From Trebonia sp035571275 (lineage in GTDB: Bacteria; Actinomycetota; Actinomycetes; Streptosporangiales; Streptosporangiaceae): a stretch of 49,454 nt of DNA. Position 1 is the stretch's first letter. Every line of letters starts with the position of its first letter. The stretch spans positions 1 to 49,454 of the forward strand of contig DATMKQ010000265.1 of NCBI GenBank assembly GCA_035571275.1. The letters run 5' to 3'. Positions 7,800-15,777 of this stretch are shown here, in pieces. Made by a program: the position numbers and the translations under genes. The notes beneath the pieces were generated by a model that was given only the letters and a program-made list of their open reading frames with translations, had not been told where the DNA came from and searched no databases.

Positions 7800-8974
7800 T
7801 GGTCACCGACGGGCCTGCCGCCGCGGCTCCGCCGCTGCGGCAGGCAACGGCCGCCTTCGCCGGCGCGGACATGACGACAGAGGATGTGCTCCGATGGGGC
7901 TGGATGGCCAGGGAGGCGGACAAAGGCCTGTGGGACCACGACGGCTGGCGCATGACCGCCAGGCAGGTCCAGCTCGCACGGGACGTCGGCGCGCTCGACC
8001 GGCTTCCGTTCCTGCTGAACGTGATGGCCCTGGACGCCGTGTACAGCGGCGACTTCGCGTCCGCCGCCTCGCTCGTCGCCGAGGCCGACGCGGTCTGCGA
8101 GGCGACCGGGTCTGGCATCGCGCCTTACGCCGCCATGATGCTGGCGTCGCTGCGGGGACGGGAAACCGAGGCCGCCCAGCTGATCGAGGCCACCGTTCAC
8201 GACGCCGCGGCCGACGGGCAGGGCGTCGCGGTCACGTGGGCGCACCGGGTGGCCGCGATCCTCTACAACGGGCTCAGCCGGCATCAGGAGGCGCTAACGG
8301 CGGCCCGGCAGGCCAGCGAGCACGCGCACGTGTATGTTTCCATGTCGGCACTGCCCGAGCTGATCGAAGCCGCCGCCCGCACCGGGAGCACGCGGATCGC
8401 CCGCGATGCCCTGGATCTGCTGGCAGAAAGGACGCGGGCCGGCGGAACCGAGGAAGGGCTGGGCATCGAGGCACGGTCGCGCGCGCTGCTGACCGAGGGA
8501 AAGGCCGCCGAGGGACACTACCGCGAAGCGGTCGGCCGGCTCGGCCGCACCCGGCGCCGTCCGGAGGCTGCCCGCGCCCACCTGCTCTACGGCGAATGGC
8601 TGCGCCGCGAGCGCCGCCCCGCCCAGGCGCGGGAGCAGCTGCGCACCGCCTGTCAGATGCTCGACGAGATGGGGATGGAGGGGTTCGCGGAGCGGGCCCG
8701 CCGCGAGCTGCTGGCCACCGGCGAGACCGTGCCCGAGGTGACCTCCCGCGCCGCGCGTCCGCGCCAGGGGCAGGCCGGTCAGCCGCTGACGGCGCAGGAG
8801 ACCCAGGTCGCGCGGCTGGCTCGCGACGGGCTGTCCAACCCGGAGATCGCAGCGCGGTTGTTCATCAGCGCCCGGACCGTCCAGTACCACCTGGGCAAGG
8901 TGTTCGCCAAGCTCGGCATCAGCTCGCGCGGCCAGCTGCACCAGGTGCTGTCGAGCGAGCACCGAGCCAGCTAA
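7664..8974 (+). CDS. LAL-type LuxR regulator, 3' part with HTH (frameshifted)
   Basis: The frame opens at an ATG at 7664, but LAL-like sequence starts only near 7745 (AGPPRAAHLLLEGLALMV). It carries TPR-like helical repeats and, at the C-terminus, a complete LuxR HTH: PLTAQETQVARLARDGLSNP, then EIAARLFISARTVQYHLGKV. The upstream ATPase half is in another frame (6186-7799). If not a sequencing error, the cell would make a truncated ATPase and possibly a separate helix-repeat/HTH protein. It converges on ureD, whose open frame runs antisense across most of this part. Confidence 0.75.
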   Translation: MARGDVRRPPGGRRRSARGVPCREGAAASAGPPRAAHLLLEGLALMVTDGPAAAAPPLRQATAAFAGADMTTEDVLRWGWMAREADKGLWDHDGWRMTARQVQLARDVGALDRLPFLLNVMALDAVYSGDFASAASLVAEADAVCEATGSGIAPYAAMMLASLRGRETEAAQLIEATVHDAAADGQGVAVTWAHRVAAILYNGLSRHQEALTAARQASEHAHVYVSMSALPELIEAAARTGSTRIARDALDLLAERTRAGGTEEGLGIEARSRALLTEGKAAEGHYREAVGRLGRTRRRPEAARAHLLYGEWLRRERRPAQAREQLRTACQMLDEMGMEGFAERARRELLATGETVPEVTSRAARPRQGQAGQPLTAQETQVARLARDGLSNPEIAARLFISARTVQYHLGKVFAKLGISSRGQLHQVLSSEHRAS

Positions 8975-9826
8975 CAGCGGCGGCCCCCACGGCCGTACGG
9001 CCGGCACCGGTGCGCCGAGCACTTGCCGGCGCACCAGGCTCCAGAAGGCGCGGACCTTAGCCTTGACCGGCTCTGTCTCCATCCCGAGGACCTTGTAGAC
9101 GAGCCCGGCGTCGTGGGGCAGGCGGCTCGCCCCCGCCACGCAGTCCGTGTCGGCGTCGGACCCCGCCACCACCTGGCCGAAGATCGCGTCGGCGTGCTGG
9201 AGTGAGGTGACGAGGGTGACGTTCGCGAACACGTCGAACTTGCCCATCACGCCTGCCTGCCGCACGGGGTGCCGCCAGGGCTCCGCCACGAGCTTCTCGG
9301 TGAACAGCGCGGTGCCATCCGGCCGGGGCCGCCTCGCCGTCAGGGTCGAGGAGTACAGGTCGAATTCGAAAAGCTCCCCCGCGCCGTGGTACTTGCGGCC
9401 AGGCTGCAGCAACTCGGCGCTAAGGAGGGTGGCGGTCTCGGCGACGGTGGCCAACGTGCGGGTGACGAACCGGGAGTGCCGGTGCGGGATGACCGGCCCG
9501 GGCAGCAGCTCGAGGTAGGCGCTGTCCGCCAGCTCGAGCCGCTGCGAAGCGGCGGCGAAGTTGGCGTCCATCTGGTGGATCTTCGTGGCCGACTGGGTGG
9601 TGACATGGGCCATGGCGCCGGCGCCCAACCTCACCGACATGTCCAGCCGGTCTCCCTGGAGCACGCAGCCGGATGACGTGATGACATACACGCACGGCAG
9701 CCCGGGCAGGTGCTCGTCCCAGTACAGGGCCTGCTGCGCGAGCAGCGGGGCCTTCCGGCGCAGATCCGTGAGCACCGACCGGTCGCCGCGGCGAGCGAAA
9801 GACATACGCAGGACGCCGTGACTCAC
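8294..9826 (-). CDS. ureD: UreD urease accessory protein, with antisense read-through tail
   Basis: Residues 1-280 (9826-8987) are a full-length UreD/UreH, the scaffold that holds UreF and UreG on apo-urease for nickel insertion: TQSATKIHQMD, LPGPVIPHRHSRF and the C-terminal FWSLVRRQVLGAPVPAVRPW. UreD normally ends here at about 275-285 residues. Instead the frame continues 230 residues to 8294, antisense to the LAL gene, with an Arg/Gly/Ala composition typical of a shadow frame. A TAG sits one frame off just after the conserved end (CTGTTAGCT), so a one-base indel in the nearby G/C run would explain the lost stop. The GTG start overlaps the ureG stop (GTGA). Confidence 0.85.
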   Translation of the reverse strand: MSHGVLRMSFARRGDRSVLTDLRRKAPLLAQQALYWDEHLPGLPCVYVITSSGCVLQGDRLDMSVRLGAGAMAHVTTQSATKIHQMDANFAAASQRLELADSAYLELLPGPVIPHRHSRFVTRTLATVAETATLLSAELLQPGRKYHGAGELFEFDLYSSTLTARRPRPDGTALFTEKLVAEPWRHPVRQAGVMGKFDVFANVTLVTSLQHADAIFGQVVAGSDADTDCVAGASRLPHDAGLVYKVLGMETEPVKAKVRAFWSLVRRQVLGAPVPAVRPWGPPLLAGSVLARQHLVQLAARADAELGEHLAQVVLDGPGADEQPRCDLRVGQPVASQPRDLGLLRRQRLTGLPLARTRGAGGHLGHGLAGGQQLAAGPLREPLHPHLVEHLTGGAQLLPRLGGAALAAQPFAVEQVGAGSLRTAPGAAEPADRFAVVSLGGLSLGQQRARPCLDAQPFLGSAGPRPFCQQIQGIAGDPRAPGAGGGFDQLGQCRHGNIHVRVLAGLPGRR

Positions 9827-10458
9827 ACAGGCTCCAGGTCGAACAGCACGTTGCGCCTTATCAAGTCGACCACGTCCGCGATGCCCTCGCCGGTGAGGCA
9901 GTTGGTGAAGACGAAGGGCCCGTCCCCGCGCGTCAGCTTCGAGTCGGCGTCCATCACCTCGAGGCTGGCGCGGACGTAGGGCGCCAGATCGGTCTTGTTG
10001 ATGACAAGGATGTCTGACTGTGCGATCCCGGGGCCGTTCTTCCTGGGGATCTTGTCGCCGGCCGCGACGTCGATCACGTAGATGAAGAAATCGACGAGCG
10101 CGGGGCTGAACGTGAGCGTGAGGTTGTCGCCGCCGCTTTCGATCAGGACCACGCCGGCGTCGGGGAACCGCTCTTCCAGTTCCTCGACGGCTGCCAGGTT
10201 CATGCTCGGATCCTCGCGTACCGCGGTGTGCGGGCAGGCGCCTGTCTCGACCCCGACGATCCGGTCCGGCGCCAGCACGCCGTTCAGCGCACGCCGCACG
10301 TGCCTGGCATCCTCGGTCGTCACGACGTCGTTGGTGATGATCAGCACGCTCGTGCCTAGCTCGATCAGCCGCGGGGTGATGGCCTCGACCAGCGCGGTCT
10401 TGCCCGAGCCGACCGGACCGCCGATGCCGATGCGGGTCGTCTTTTTCACCTGGACCAC
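9823..10458 (-). CDS. ureG: UreG, urease nickel-insertion GTPase
   Basis: A SIMIBI-class GTPase that delivers nickel from UreE to the UreDF-urease complex. The P-loop is GIGGPVGSGKT near the N-terminus, followed by a switch region with the expected Glu/Asp residues, the UreG signature GACPHTAVREDPS (CPH is the inter-subunit nickel motif) and the guanine motif NKTD. Length 211, or 208 if the GTG at 10449 is used; that codon is better placed behind AAGGTGG. It follows ureF after 2 bases and overlaps ureD by 4 bp. Confidence 0.96.
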   Translation of the reverse strand: MVQVKKTTRIGIGGPVGSGKTALVEAITPRLIELGTSVLIITNDVVTTEDARHVRRALNGVLAPDRIVGVETGACPHTAVREDPSMNLAAVEELEERFPDAGVVLIESGGDNLTLTFSPALVDFFIYVIDVAAGDKIPRKNGPGIAQSDILVINKTDLAPYVRASLEVMDADSKLTRGDGPFVFTNCLTGEGIADVVDLIRRNVLFDLEPV

Positions 10459-10460
10459 CT

Positions 10461-11147
10461 TCAGTTCATGAACAAGCGAACGTGGGAGCGGACGTGGACG
10501 GCCGCGAGGATGTCGGCCATTGGCGTGAAGCCCGCCATGTCCGGCAGCGACGCCGCGCGGACCGCGGCGTAATCGGCGCCGACCCCGCGGTCAGCGGCGA
10601 AAAGAATCGCCTGGACCTGGCGGTGATCGATCCTCATCAGCCGCAGCGCCGCGCTCAGCATCGTCATCGCGACGCCGTACTGGTGGACCGCGAACGCGTC
10701 TTCTTCTGGCGAGCCGAGCTCGGCGAACAAGATGCCCAGGCCGACCGGGTACGTGCCCGGCGTGACGCCGTTCCTGATCCGGTCCAGCCACAGGCCAAGC
10801 TGGGGGGCCGGCCCGGCGGCGGTGGCCACTTCGGCCAGCTTGCGCCCCATCCGGACCGTCATCGTCCTGCTCTCCTCGCCGAGCTTACGTTCGAACACCG
10901 CCCGGTCGGCTAGCGTGATGCGCTCGATGCTCGCCCCGCGGGCGGCGCGATGGGCCTCGAGTAGCGCGATGCCGTCCGATGTCGCCGCGCGGCGAGCCGA
11001 AGCGGTTACGAACTCGGCCAGCGTGGCCGGGTCACGCACCACGCCCTGCTGCACGGCCGACTCGAGGGCGTTAGAGAAGGAGAAGGACCCGATCGGCAGC
11101 AGCGAATCTCCGAACTGGAGCACCCGCATCATCCGGGCGACGCTCAC
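10461..11147 (-). CDS. ureF: UreF, urease accessory protein
   Basis: A 228-residue helical protein that bridges UreD and UreG. The family start LQFGDSLLPIGSFSFSNALE is seen at about residues 8-27, with the C-terminal MADILAAVHVRSHVRLFMN. The open frame extends to 11402, but the GTG at 11147 overlaps the ureE stop as GTGA and lies just ahead of the conserved region, so the upstream 85 codons are antisense/out-of-frame ureE sequence and are excluded. Translational coupling to ureE is likely. Confidence 0.93.
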   Translation of the reverse strand: MSVARMMRVLQFGDSLLPIGSFSFSNALESAVQQGVVRDPATLAEFVTASARRAATSDGIALLEAHRAARGASIERITLADRAVFERKLGEESRTMTVRMGRKLAEVATAAGPAPQLGLWLDRIRNGVTPGTYPVGLGILFAELGSPEEDAFAVHQYGVAMTMLSAALRLMRIDHRQVQAILFAADRGVGADYAAVRAASLPDMAGFTPMADILAAVHVRSHVRLFMN

Positions 11148-11749
11148 GGGAGCCTGCCGGTTGATTGCGCCGCCGGCGGGTGACGATGCCCTCGCGCCGC
11201 TCCGAACATGCGGCGAGCCTCGTGCGGGGCCAGGTCGGAAAGGATGTCGGCCCCGGGCACGAACTCCCACGCCTCGACGGAATGAGTCTTCAGCACCGAC
11301 GCCATCACCTCCCTGGCCACGGTCATCGGGATGTAGACCCGCGTGCCCTTGACGACGGCCGCCCAGTGCTGGTTGCCGAGCGCGAGACCGAGTTCCACGC
11401 ACCTGGCCATCGACGACTCCCGCGGACCGTCGGCCAGCCCGAGCAGGTCGATGACGAGAACCTCCTTGAGGTCGACGCGCGCGACGATCGCGGTGCGGCG
11501 CGCCTCGTTCCAGGCCAGGATGTCGCCGTCGCGCAGCTGCGTGCCGCGGTCGAGCGAGATCGCGACCTCCGCCCCGCCCTCGGTGACCTTCCTGAGCCGG
11601 CTCTTCTGCGCCTCCGCCTGGTCCAGCCGCAGCACGTCGACCCGGGCACCGCCCAGCCGATCGGGCCAGCCGTCGTCGGCGGCGCGGCCCAGGACCGCAT
11701 CCACCCGCACCAGCGCGTCGCCGGCCACGCTGACCTCCCTGATCGTCAT
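11144..11749 (-). CDS. ureE: UreE, urease nickel metallochaperone
   Basis: A 201-residue UreE with the N-terminal beta domain (about 1-80) and the ferredoxin-like C-terminal domain (GNQHWAAVVKGTRVYIPMT, where the family's interface nickel histidine lies). The tail has only a short His motif (GHRHPP), not the long His run of Klebsiella UreE. The start is ATG 11749, 5 bases after GGGAGGT; a GTG at 11767 is in frame but has no such site. ureC ends 25 bases upstream. Confidence 0.92.
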   Translation of the reverse strand: MTIREVSVAGDALVRVDAVLGRAADDGWPDRLGGARVDVLRLDQAEAQKSRLRKVTEGGAEVAISLDRGTQLRDGDILAWNEARRTAIVARVDLKEVLVIDLLGLADGPRESSMARCVELGLALGNQHWAAVVKGTRVYIPMTVAREVMASVLKTHSVEAWEFVPGADILSDLAPHEARRMFGAARGHRHPPAAQSTGRLP

Positions 11750-11774
11750 GGCGACCTCCCTGCTCACTGAGGTG

Positions 11775-13493
11775 CTAACTGAAGAAGTACCGCCGGTTGA
11801 GGCTGACCGACCTGGCGGCGGGCACGGACGCGTGCACGCCGTCGGCCTTGACGGCGAACGTCTCGGGGTCGACCTCGATCGCCGGGATGGCGTCGTTGCG
11901 TATCAGGTCGCGCTTGGTGATGGTCCGGGTCCGCTCGACCGGAACGACCTGCCGCCGCAGCCGCAGCCGCTCGGCGACGCCGGCCTCGCAGGCCGCCGCG
12001 GAGACGAAGCTGACGCAGCAACTGGTGAGCGCCGGGCCGAACGCGCCGAACATCGGTCGGTAGCGAACCGGCTCGGCGGTGGCCGCGGACGCGTTCACAT
12101 CGCCCATCAGCGCCCAGTTGATCAGGCCGCCCTTGAGCACCAGCTTGGGCTTGGCCCCGAAGAAGGCCGGCTCCCACAGCACCAGGTCGGCCATCTTCCC
12201 CGGCTCGACCGAGCCGATCACCCGTGCCGCGCCGGCTGCGATCGCCGGGTTGATCGTGATCTTCGCGACATACCGCAGGACGCGGAAGTTGTCGTTGCCC
12301 GCGGCGTCTTCTGGCAGTTTGCCGCGCGCCTGCTTCATCGCGTCCGCGGTCTGCATGACGCGCTGCCAGTTCTCGCCGACCCGCCCCATCGCCTGCGAGT
12401 CGCTGGAGAACATGGAGATGGCGCCCAGGTCGTGCAGGAAGTTCTCCGCCGCCATGGTCTCCGCGCGGATCCGGCTTTCCGTGAACGCCACATCCGACGG
12501 GACTCGCGGGTTCAAATTGTGCACGACCATGATCATGTCGAACAGCTCACCCTGCGTGTTCACCCCGAACGGCAGCGTCGGGTTGGTCGAGCTTGGCAGC
12601 ACGTTGTCTTCTCCAACGACGCGCAGCAGGTCGGGGGAGTGGCCGCCGCCGGCCCCCTCGCTGTGGAACGTGTGGATCGTGCGGCCGTCGAAGGCCGCGA
12701 TCGTGTCCTCGACGAAACCGGCCTCGTTCTGGGTGTCGGTGTGGATGCTGACCTGCACGTCCATCTCGTCCGCGACGGATAGCGCCGCGCGGATCGCCGC
12801 GGGGGTGGCGCCCCAGTCCTCGTGGATCTTGAACCCGGCGGCGCCGGCCACGATCTGCTCGACGAGGGCGGCCTCCCCGGCCGCGCTGCCCTTGCCCAGG
12901 ATCCCGAAGTTGAGCGGCAGGTCCTCGAACGAGCGCAGCATCATCTCGATGTGCCAGGTCCCGGAGGTGATCGAGGTGCCGTTCGTCCCGTCGGTGGGCC
13001 CGATCCCGCCGCCGAAGAACGTGGTGACCCCATTGCTCAGCGCCGCGTGCGCCTGCTGCGGGGCGACGTAGTGGACGTGGGTGTCGATGCCGCCGGCGGT
13101 TAGGATGAGCTGTTCACCGGAGATCGCGTCGGTGGCGGGACCGACGTCGAGGCCGGGCGTCACCCCGTCCATCGTCCCCGAGTTGCCCGCCTTGCCGATG
13201 CCCGCGATGAGGCCGTCCTTGATGCCGACGTCGGCCTTGATCACCCCGAGCACCGCGTCCAGCACGGTCACGTTGGTGATCACGAGGTCAAGCGCGCCCC
13301 CTTCGCTGGTGAGCTGGTTGTTGACGCCCATGCCGTCGCGCAGCGTCTTCCCGCCCCCGTAAATCGCCTCGTCTCCGAGGACCCGCAGGTCACGCTCGAT
13401 CTCGATGAACAGGTCGGTGTCACCGAGGCGGATCTTGTCGCCGACGGCCGGACCGAACAGCCCAGCGTACTCCTGCCGCGAGATCCTGGTCAT
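11775..13493 (-). CDS. ureC: Urease alpha (catalytic) subunit
   Basis: A 572-residue nickel enzyme that hydrolyses urea to ammonia and carbamate. Bridging and binding residues are visible: His139/His141 (THVHYVAP), the lysine to be carbamylated, Lys222 (GFKIHEDWG), His224, His251, His277 and Asp365 (SSDSQAMG). The mobile flap reads MVVHNLNP: the catalytic His is kept (His325, equivalent to Klebsiella His320) but the flap cysteine (Cys319) is Val324. Cys319 is not essential in Klebsiella, so activity is expected with altered sensitivity to thiol reagents. It overlaps ureB by 4 bp (ATGA). Confidence 0.97.
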   Translation of the reverse strand: MTRISRQEYAGLFGPAVGDKIRLGDTDLFIEIERDLRVLGDEAIYGGGKTLRDGMGVNNQLTSEGGALDLVITNVTVLDAVLGVIKADVGIKDGLIAGIGKAGNSGTMDGVTPGLDVGPATDAISGEQLILTAGGIDTHVHYVAPQQAHAALSNGVTTFFGGGIGPTDGTNGTSITSGTWHIEMMLRSFEDLPLNFGILGKGSAAGEAALVEQIVAGAAGFKIHEDWGATPAAIRAALSVADEMDVQVSIHTDTQNEAGFVEDTIAAFDGRTIHTFHSEGAGGGHSPDLLRVVGEDNVLPSSTNPTLPFGVNTQGELFDMIMVVHNLNPRVPSDVAFTESRIRAETMAAENFLHDLGAISMFSSDSQAMGRVGENWQRVMQTADAMKQARGKLPEDAAGNDNFRVLRYVAKITINPAIAAGAARVIGSVEPGKMADLVLWEPAFFGAKPKLVLKGGLINWALMGDVNASAATAEPVRYRPMFGAFGPALTSCCVSFVSAAACEAGVAERLRLRRQVVPVERTRTITKRDLIRNDAIPAIEVDPETFAVKADGVHASVPAARSVSLNRRYFFS

Positions 13494-13927
13494 CGCGCGG
13501 CGCTCCTTTTCGCCCGCCGCTGTGGCTGGCGCTGCGCCTGGTGCTCCGATTTGAACCCGTACTCCGCGGCCAGGCGCATGGCCCGGGTGGCGGCGGGTCG
13601 GTAGCCGCCGTCAACCGGAGCCCAGCCGTCGGTCAGATCGTTGAAGCCGTGCACCCGCCGCTTCCCCCCGTACGGGACCAGGGTGACGTCCTTTTGGTCA
13701 CCGGGCTCGAAGCGCACCGCCGTGCCCGCGGCGATGTCGAGCCGGTGGCCGAACGCCTTCTCCCGGTCGAACTCCAGCGCCCGGTTGACCTCGAAGAAGT
13801 GGAAGTGGGAGCCCACCTGGACCGGCCGGTCGCCGGTATTGCGCACCGTCAGCGTCAGGTGCGGGCGGTCCGCGTTGATCTCCACAGGTTCCGCGGCGAG
13901 GATGTAGCCGCCCACCGGAGTGCTCAC
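13490..13927 (-). CDS. ureB: Urease beta subunit
   Basis: The start GTG at 13927 follows GAAGGAAGG and gives 145 residues beginning with the family-typical STPVGGYILA; an ATG at 13948 is in frame but lacks a ribosome site. The conserved core includes GSHFHFFEVNRALEFDR and VPYGGKRRVHGFNDLT. Usual length is 100-120; here the C-terminus carries about 20 extra basic, Gln/Arg-rich residues. The stop overlaps the ureC start. It is a separate subunit, not fused to UreA as in Helicobacter. Confidence 0.95.
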   Translation of the reverse strand: MSTPVGGYILAAEPVEINADRPHLTLTVRNTGDRPVQVGSHFHFFEVNRALEFDREKAFGHRLDIAAGTAVRFEPGDQKDVTLVPYGGKRRVHGFNDLTDGWAPVDGGYRPAATRAMRLAAEYGFKSEHQAQRQPQRRAKRSAAR

Positions 13928-13955
13928 GTCAGCCTTCCTTCGTCTCATGGAATCG

Positions 13956-14258
13956 CTACTGAATGGGCGAGTGCACGGTGATGAGCCGGCTCCCGTCGTC
14001 GAAGACCGCCTCGAGTTGGACGCGGGGGATCATGTCGGCCACCCCGTCCATGACGTCGGCGCTGGTGAGGACCTTGCTGGCCAGCGTCATGACCTCTTCG
14101 AGCGTCTTGCCGGCCCGGGCGGCGTCCAGCGCCGCCGCCGAGATCACGGCGACCGCCTCCGGGTGGTTGAGCCGCAGCCCCTGCTGTTTCCGCTTGAGCG
14201 CCACCTCGGCGACCATATAGATCAGCAGCTTGTCGAATTCCCGCGGTGTCAGGTGCAT
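13956..14258 (-). CDS. ureA: Urease gamma subunit
   Basis: A 100-residue gamma subunit of standard length, starting MHLTPREFDKLLIYMVAEVA and ending in the usual DGSRLITVHSPI. It packs against UreC and UreB in the trimer. It lies 12 bases after the lactonase-like gene and 28 bases before ureB, so it is probably not the first gene of the transcript. Confidence 0.96.
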   Translation of the reverse strand: MHLTPREFDKLLIYMVAEVALKRKQQGLRLNHPEAVAVISAAALDAARAGKTLEEVMTLASKVLTSADVMDGVADMIPRVQLEAVFDDGSRLITVHSPIQ

Positions 14259-14270
14259 GACCCTGCCCCG

Positions 14271-15551
14271 TCAGAACCCCGCCAGGCCCTGCGGGCTCTG
14301 GTAGGGGATGGTGGCGCTGGTGATCTCATCCAGCGTTCCGTCCGGACGGACTTCGTAGCCGACCAGGCGCGCGGCGTTCGGGTAGACCTGGTACAGGTAG
14401 GCGCCGTCGGGTGACAGCCAGTTGTCGGCCGGGCCGCTGCTGACTGTCCCGTTGAGGGCGCGGAACGTGCCGTCGCCGGGAACTTTCTGGCACGCGGGAT
14501 CCTTGGCGATTGATAGCACGTTGCCTTCGATGCGGAACGTGCTCACGTAGCCGTAACCGAAGCTCGTCGCGAACACCATCTGGTCATCGGGGGAGACGGA
14601 CACCCAGCAGAGTTCGGTGGGCCTGCCCCCGAACGTGCCGATCTGCGTGATCGGGCCGATGTCGAGGCCGCCGTCCTCATCGATCCTGCCCAGCGCCACC
14701 CCGTCACCGACGGCGTACCCGAGGACGAAGCGATCGGGCCGGTGCCGGAGGAACTGCACGTTCCACGGTGAGGCGCCGCCTCCGTCTTGGAACTTGGCCT
14801 CGCCGAGCGCGCCGTGGGCACGCACGGGGAACACGATGAGGCCGTCGGGGTCGGGCGCGTTCGAGGCGACCGAGTGGGGGGCGCCGCTCTTCTCCACCCA
14901 CACGATTGGCGAGCCGTCCGGGTTCGCCTTGGCCGGCTCGTCGAACGTCGTTCCGACGACCAGGAACTTCTCGTCGGCGGTGAGCGCCGCCATCGTGGCC
15001 ACCCGGTTGGGCTTGTCCATCGTGTTGATCGTGTAGCCCTCGGGACGGGCGGTCAGGCCGCCGTCCTCGTCGACCGACATCAGCCGCACGTGGTCGGGCC
15101 CGAACGCGTGCAGCACGTACAGCATGCCGTGGGCCGGGGAGTACGCCAGCGCCTTGGCGGTGCCGCTGCGCCCCGCCACGATGTTGCCTGTTCGCTTGGC
15201 GTCCAGCAGGGTGAGCTTGCCCTCCGTGCTCACCGCGAAGCTGGACACCGAGTTGTCGCCGCCGTTGGTGGCGAACAGGAACCGCCGGTCCTGGGTGAGG
15301 ATGACGCTGTTGGCACCCTCGAAGGCGTTCGGCGCGCTTTCCTGGCCGCTGACCGGCTTGTAGGTCCCGGAACCGGCGCCGCCGGTGGTGATGCGACCCA
15401 CCTCGGTGATCGTGCCGCCCGCGTCCCGCTGATAGTGGATGACGCAATTCCTGACTTCGTTTGTCTGCATGTAGAGGTGCCCGCCCTGCGCCATCCGGGA
15501 GCCGGACGCGGGACGCTCGCCGGTCATGGACATCGTTTCCTGGTGTGACAT
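14271..15551 (-). CDS. Lactonase-family seven-bladed beta-propeller protein
   Basis: A 426-residue protein with repeated blade motifs such as RFLFATNGGDNSVSSFAV, HGMLYVLHAFGPDHV and DQMVFATSFGYGYVSTF, as in the 6-phosphogluconolactonase/YkgB-type lactonase family. The ATG at 15551 has GGAAGGGG 6 bases upstream; an earlier in-frame start at 15578 is less likely. No signal peptide is seen. It ends 12 bases before ureA on the same strand, so it should be the first gene of the urease transcript. This partner is not part of canonical urease operons and its substrate is unknown. Confidence 0.8.
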   Translation of the reverse strand: MSHQETMSMTGERPASGSRMAQGGHLYMQTNEVRNCVIHYQRDAGGTITEVGRITTGGAGSGTYKPVSGQESAPNAFEGANSVILTQDRRFLFATNGGDNSVSSFAVSTEGKLTLLDAKRTGNIVAGRSGTAKALAYSPAHGMLYVLHAFGPDHVRLMSVDEDGGLTARPEGYTINTMDKPNRVATMAALTADEKFLVVGTTFDEPAKANPDGSPIVWVEKSGAPHSVASNAPDPDGLIVFPVRAHGALGEAKFQDGGGASPWNVQFLRHRPDRFVLGYAVGDGVALGRIDEDGGLDIGPITQIGTFGGRPTELCWVSVSPDDQMVFATSFGYGYVSTFRIEGNVLSIAKDPACQKVPGDGTFRALNGTVSSGPADNWLSPDGAYLYQVYPNAARLVGYEVRPDGTLDEITSATIPYQSPQGLAGF

Positions 15552-15777
15552 GCTGATCCCCTTCCGCCAGCGGGCCATATCCGCGGCACGGCTAGAGCCT
15601 CGCTGCTACACCTTCGCCGCCCGGGCCGCCTGCCCACACCGTCAAGAGTGGTAGTACCGCCCGGCCCTCGCCCCGCCGCGGGCATCCGATGCGGGCCCAT
15701 CCGTCCTGACGGTGCGCGGCTCGCGGGTGCGCGGCGATACTCGGCGCTGGTGCCAGACCGCGACGGAGGAGTCCCAC

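Noticed and set aside
7726..9060. A third overlapping plus-strand frame in the LAL region
   Set aside because: Arg/Gly/Ala-rich and without motifs; it neither continues the ATPase half nor contains the HTH.
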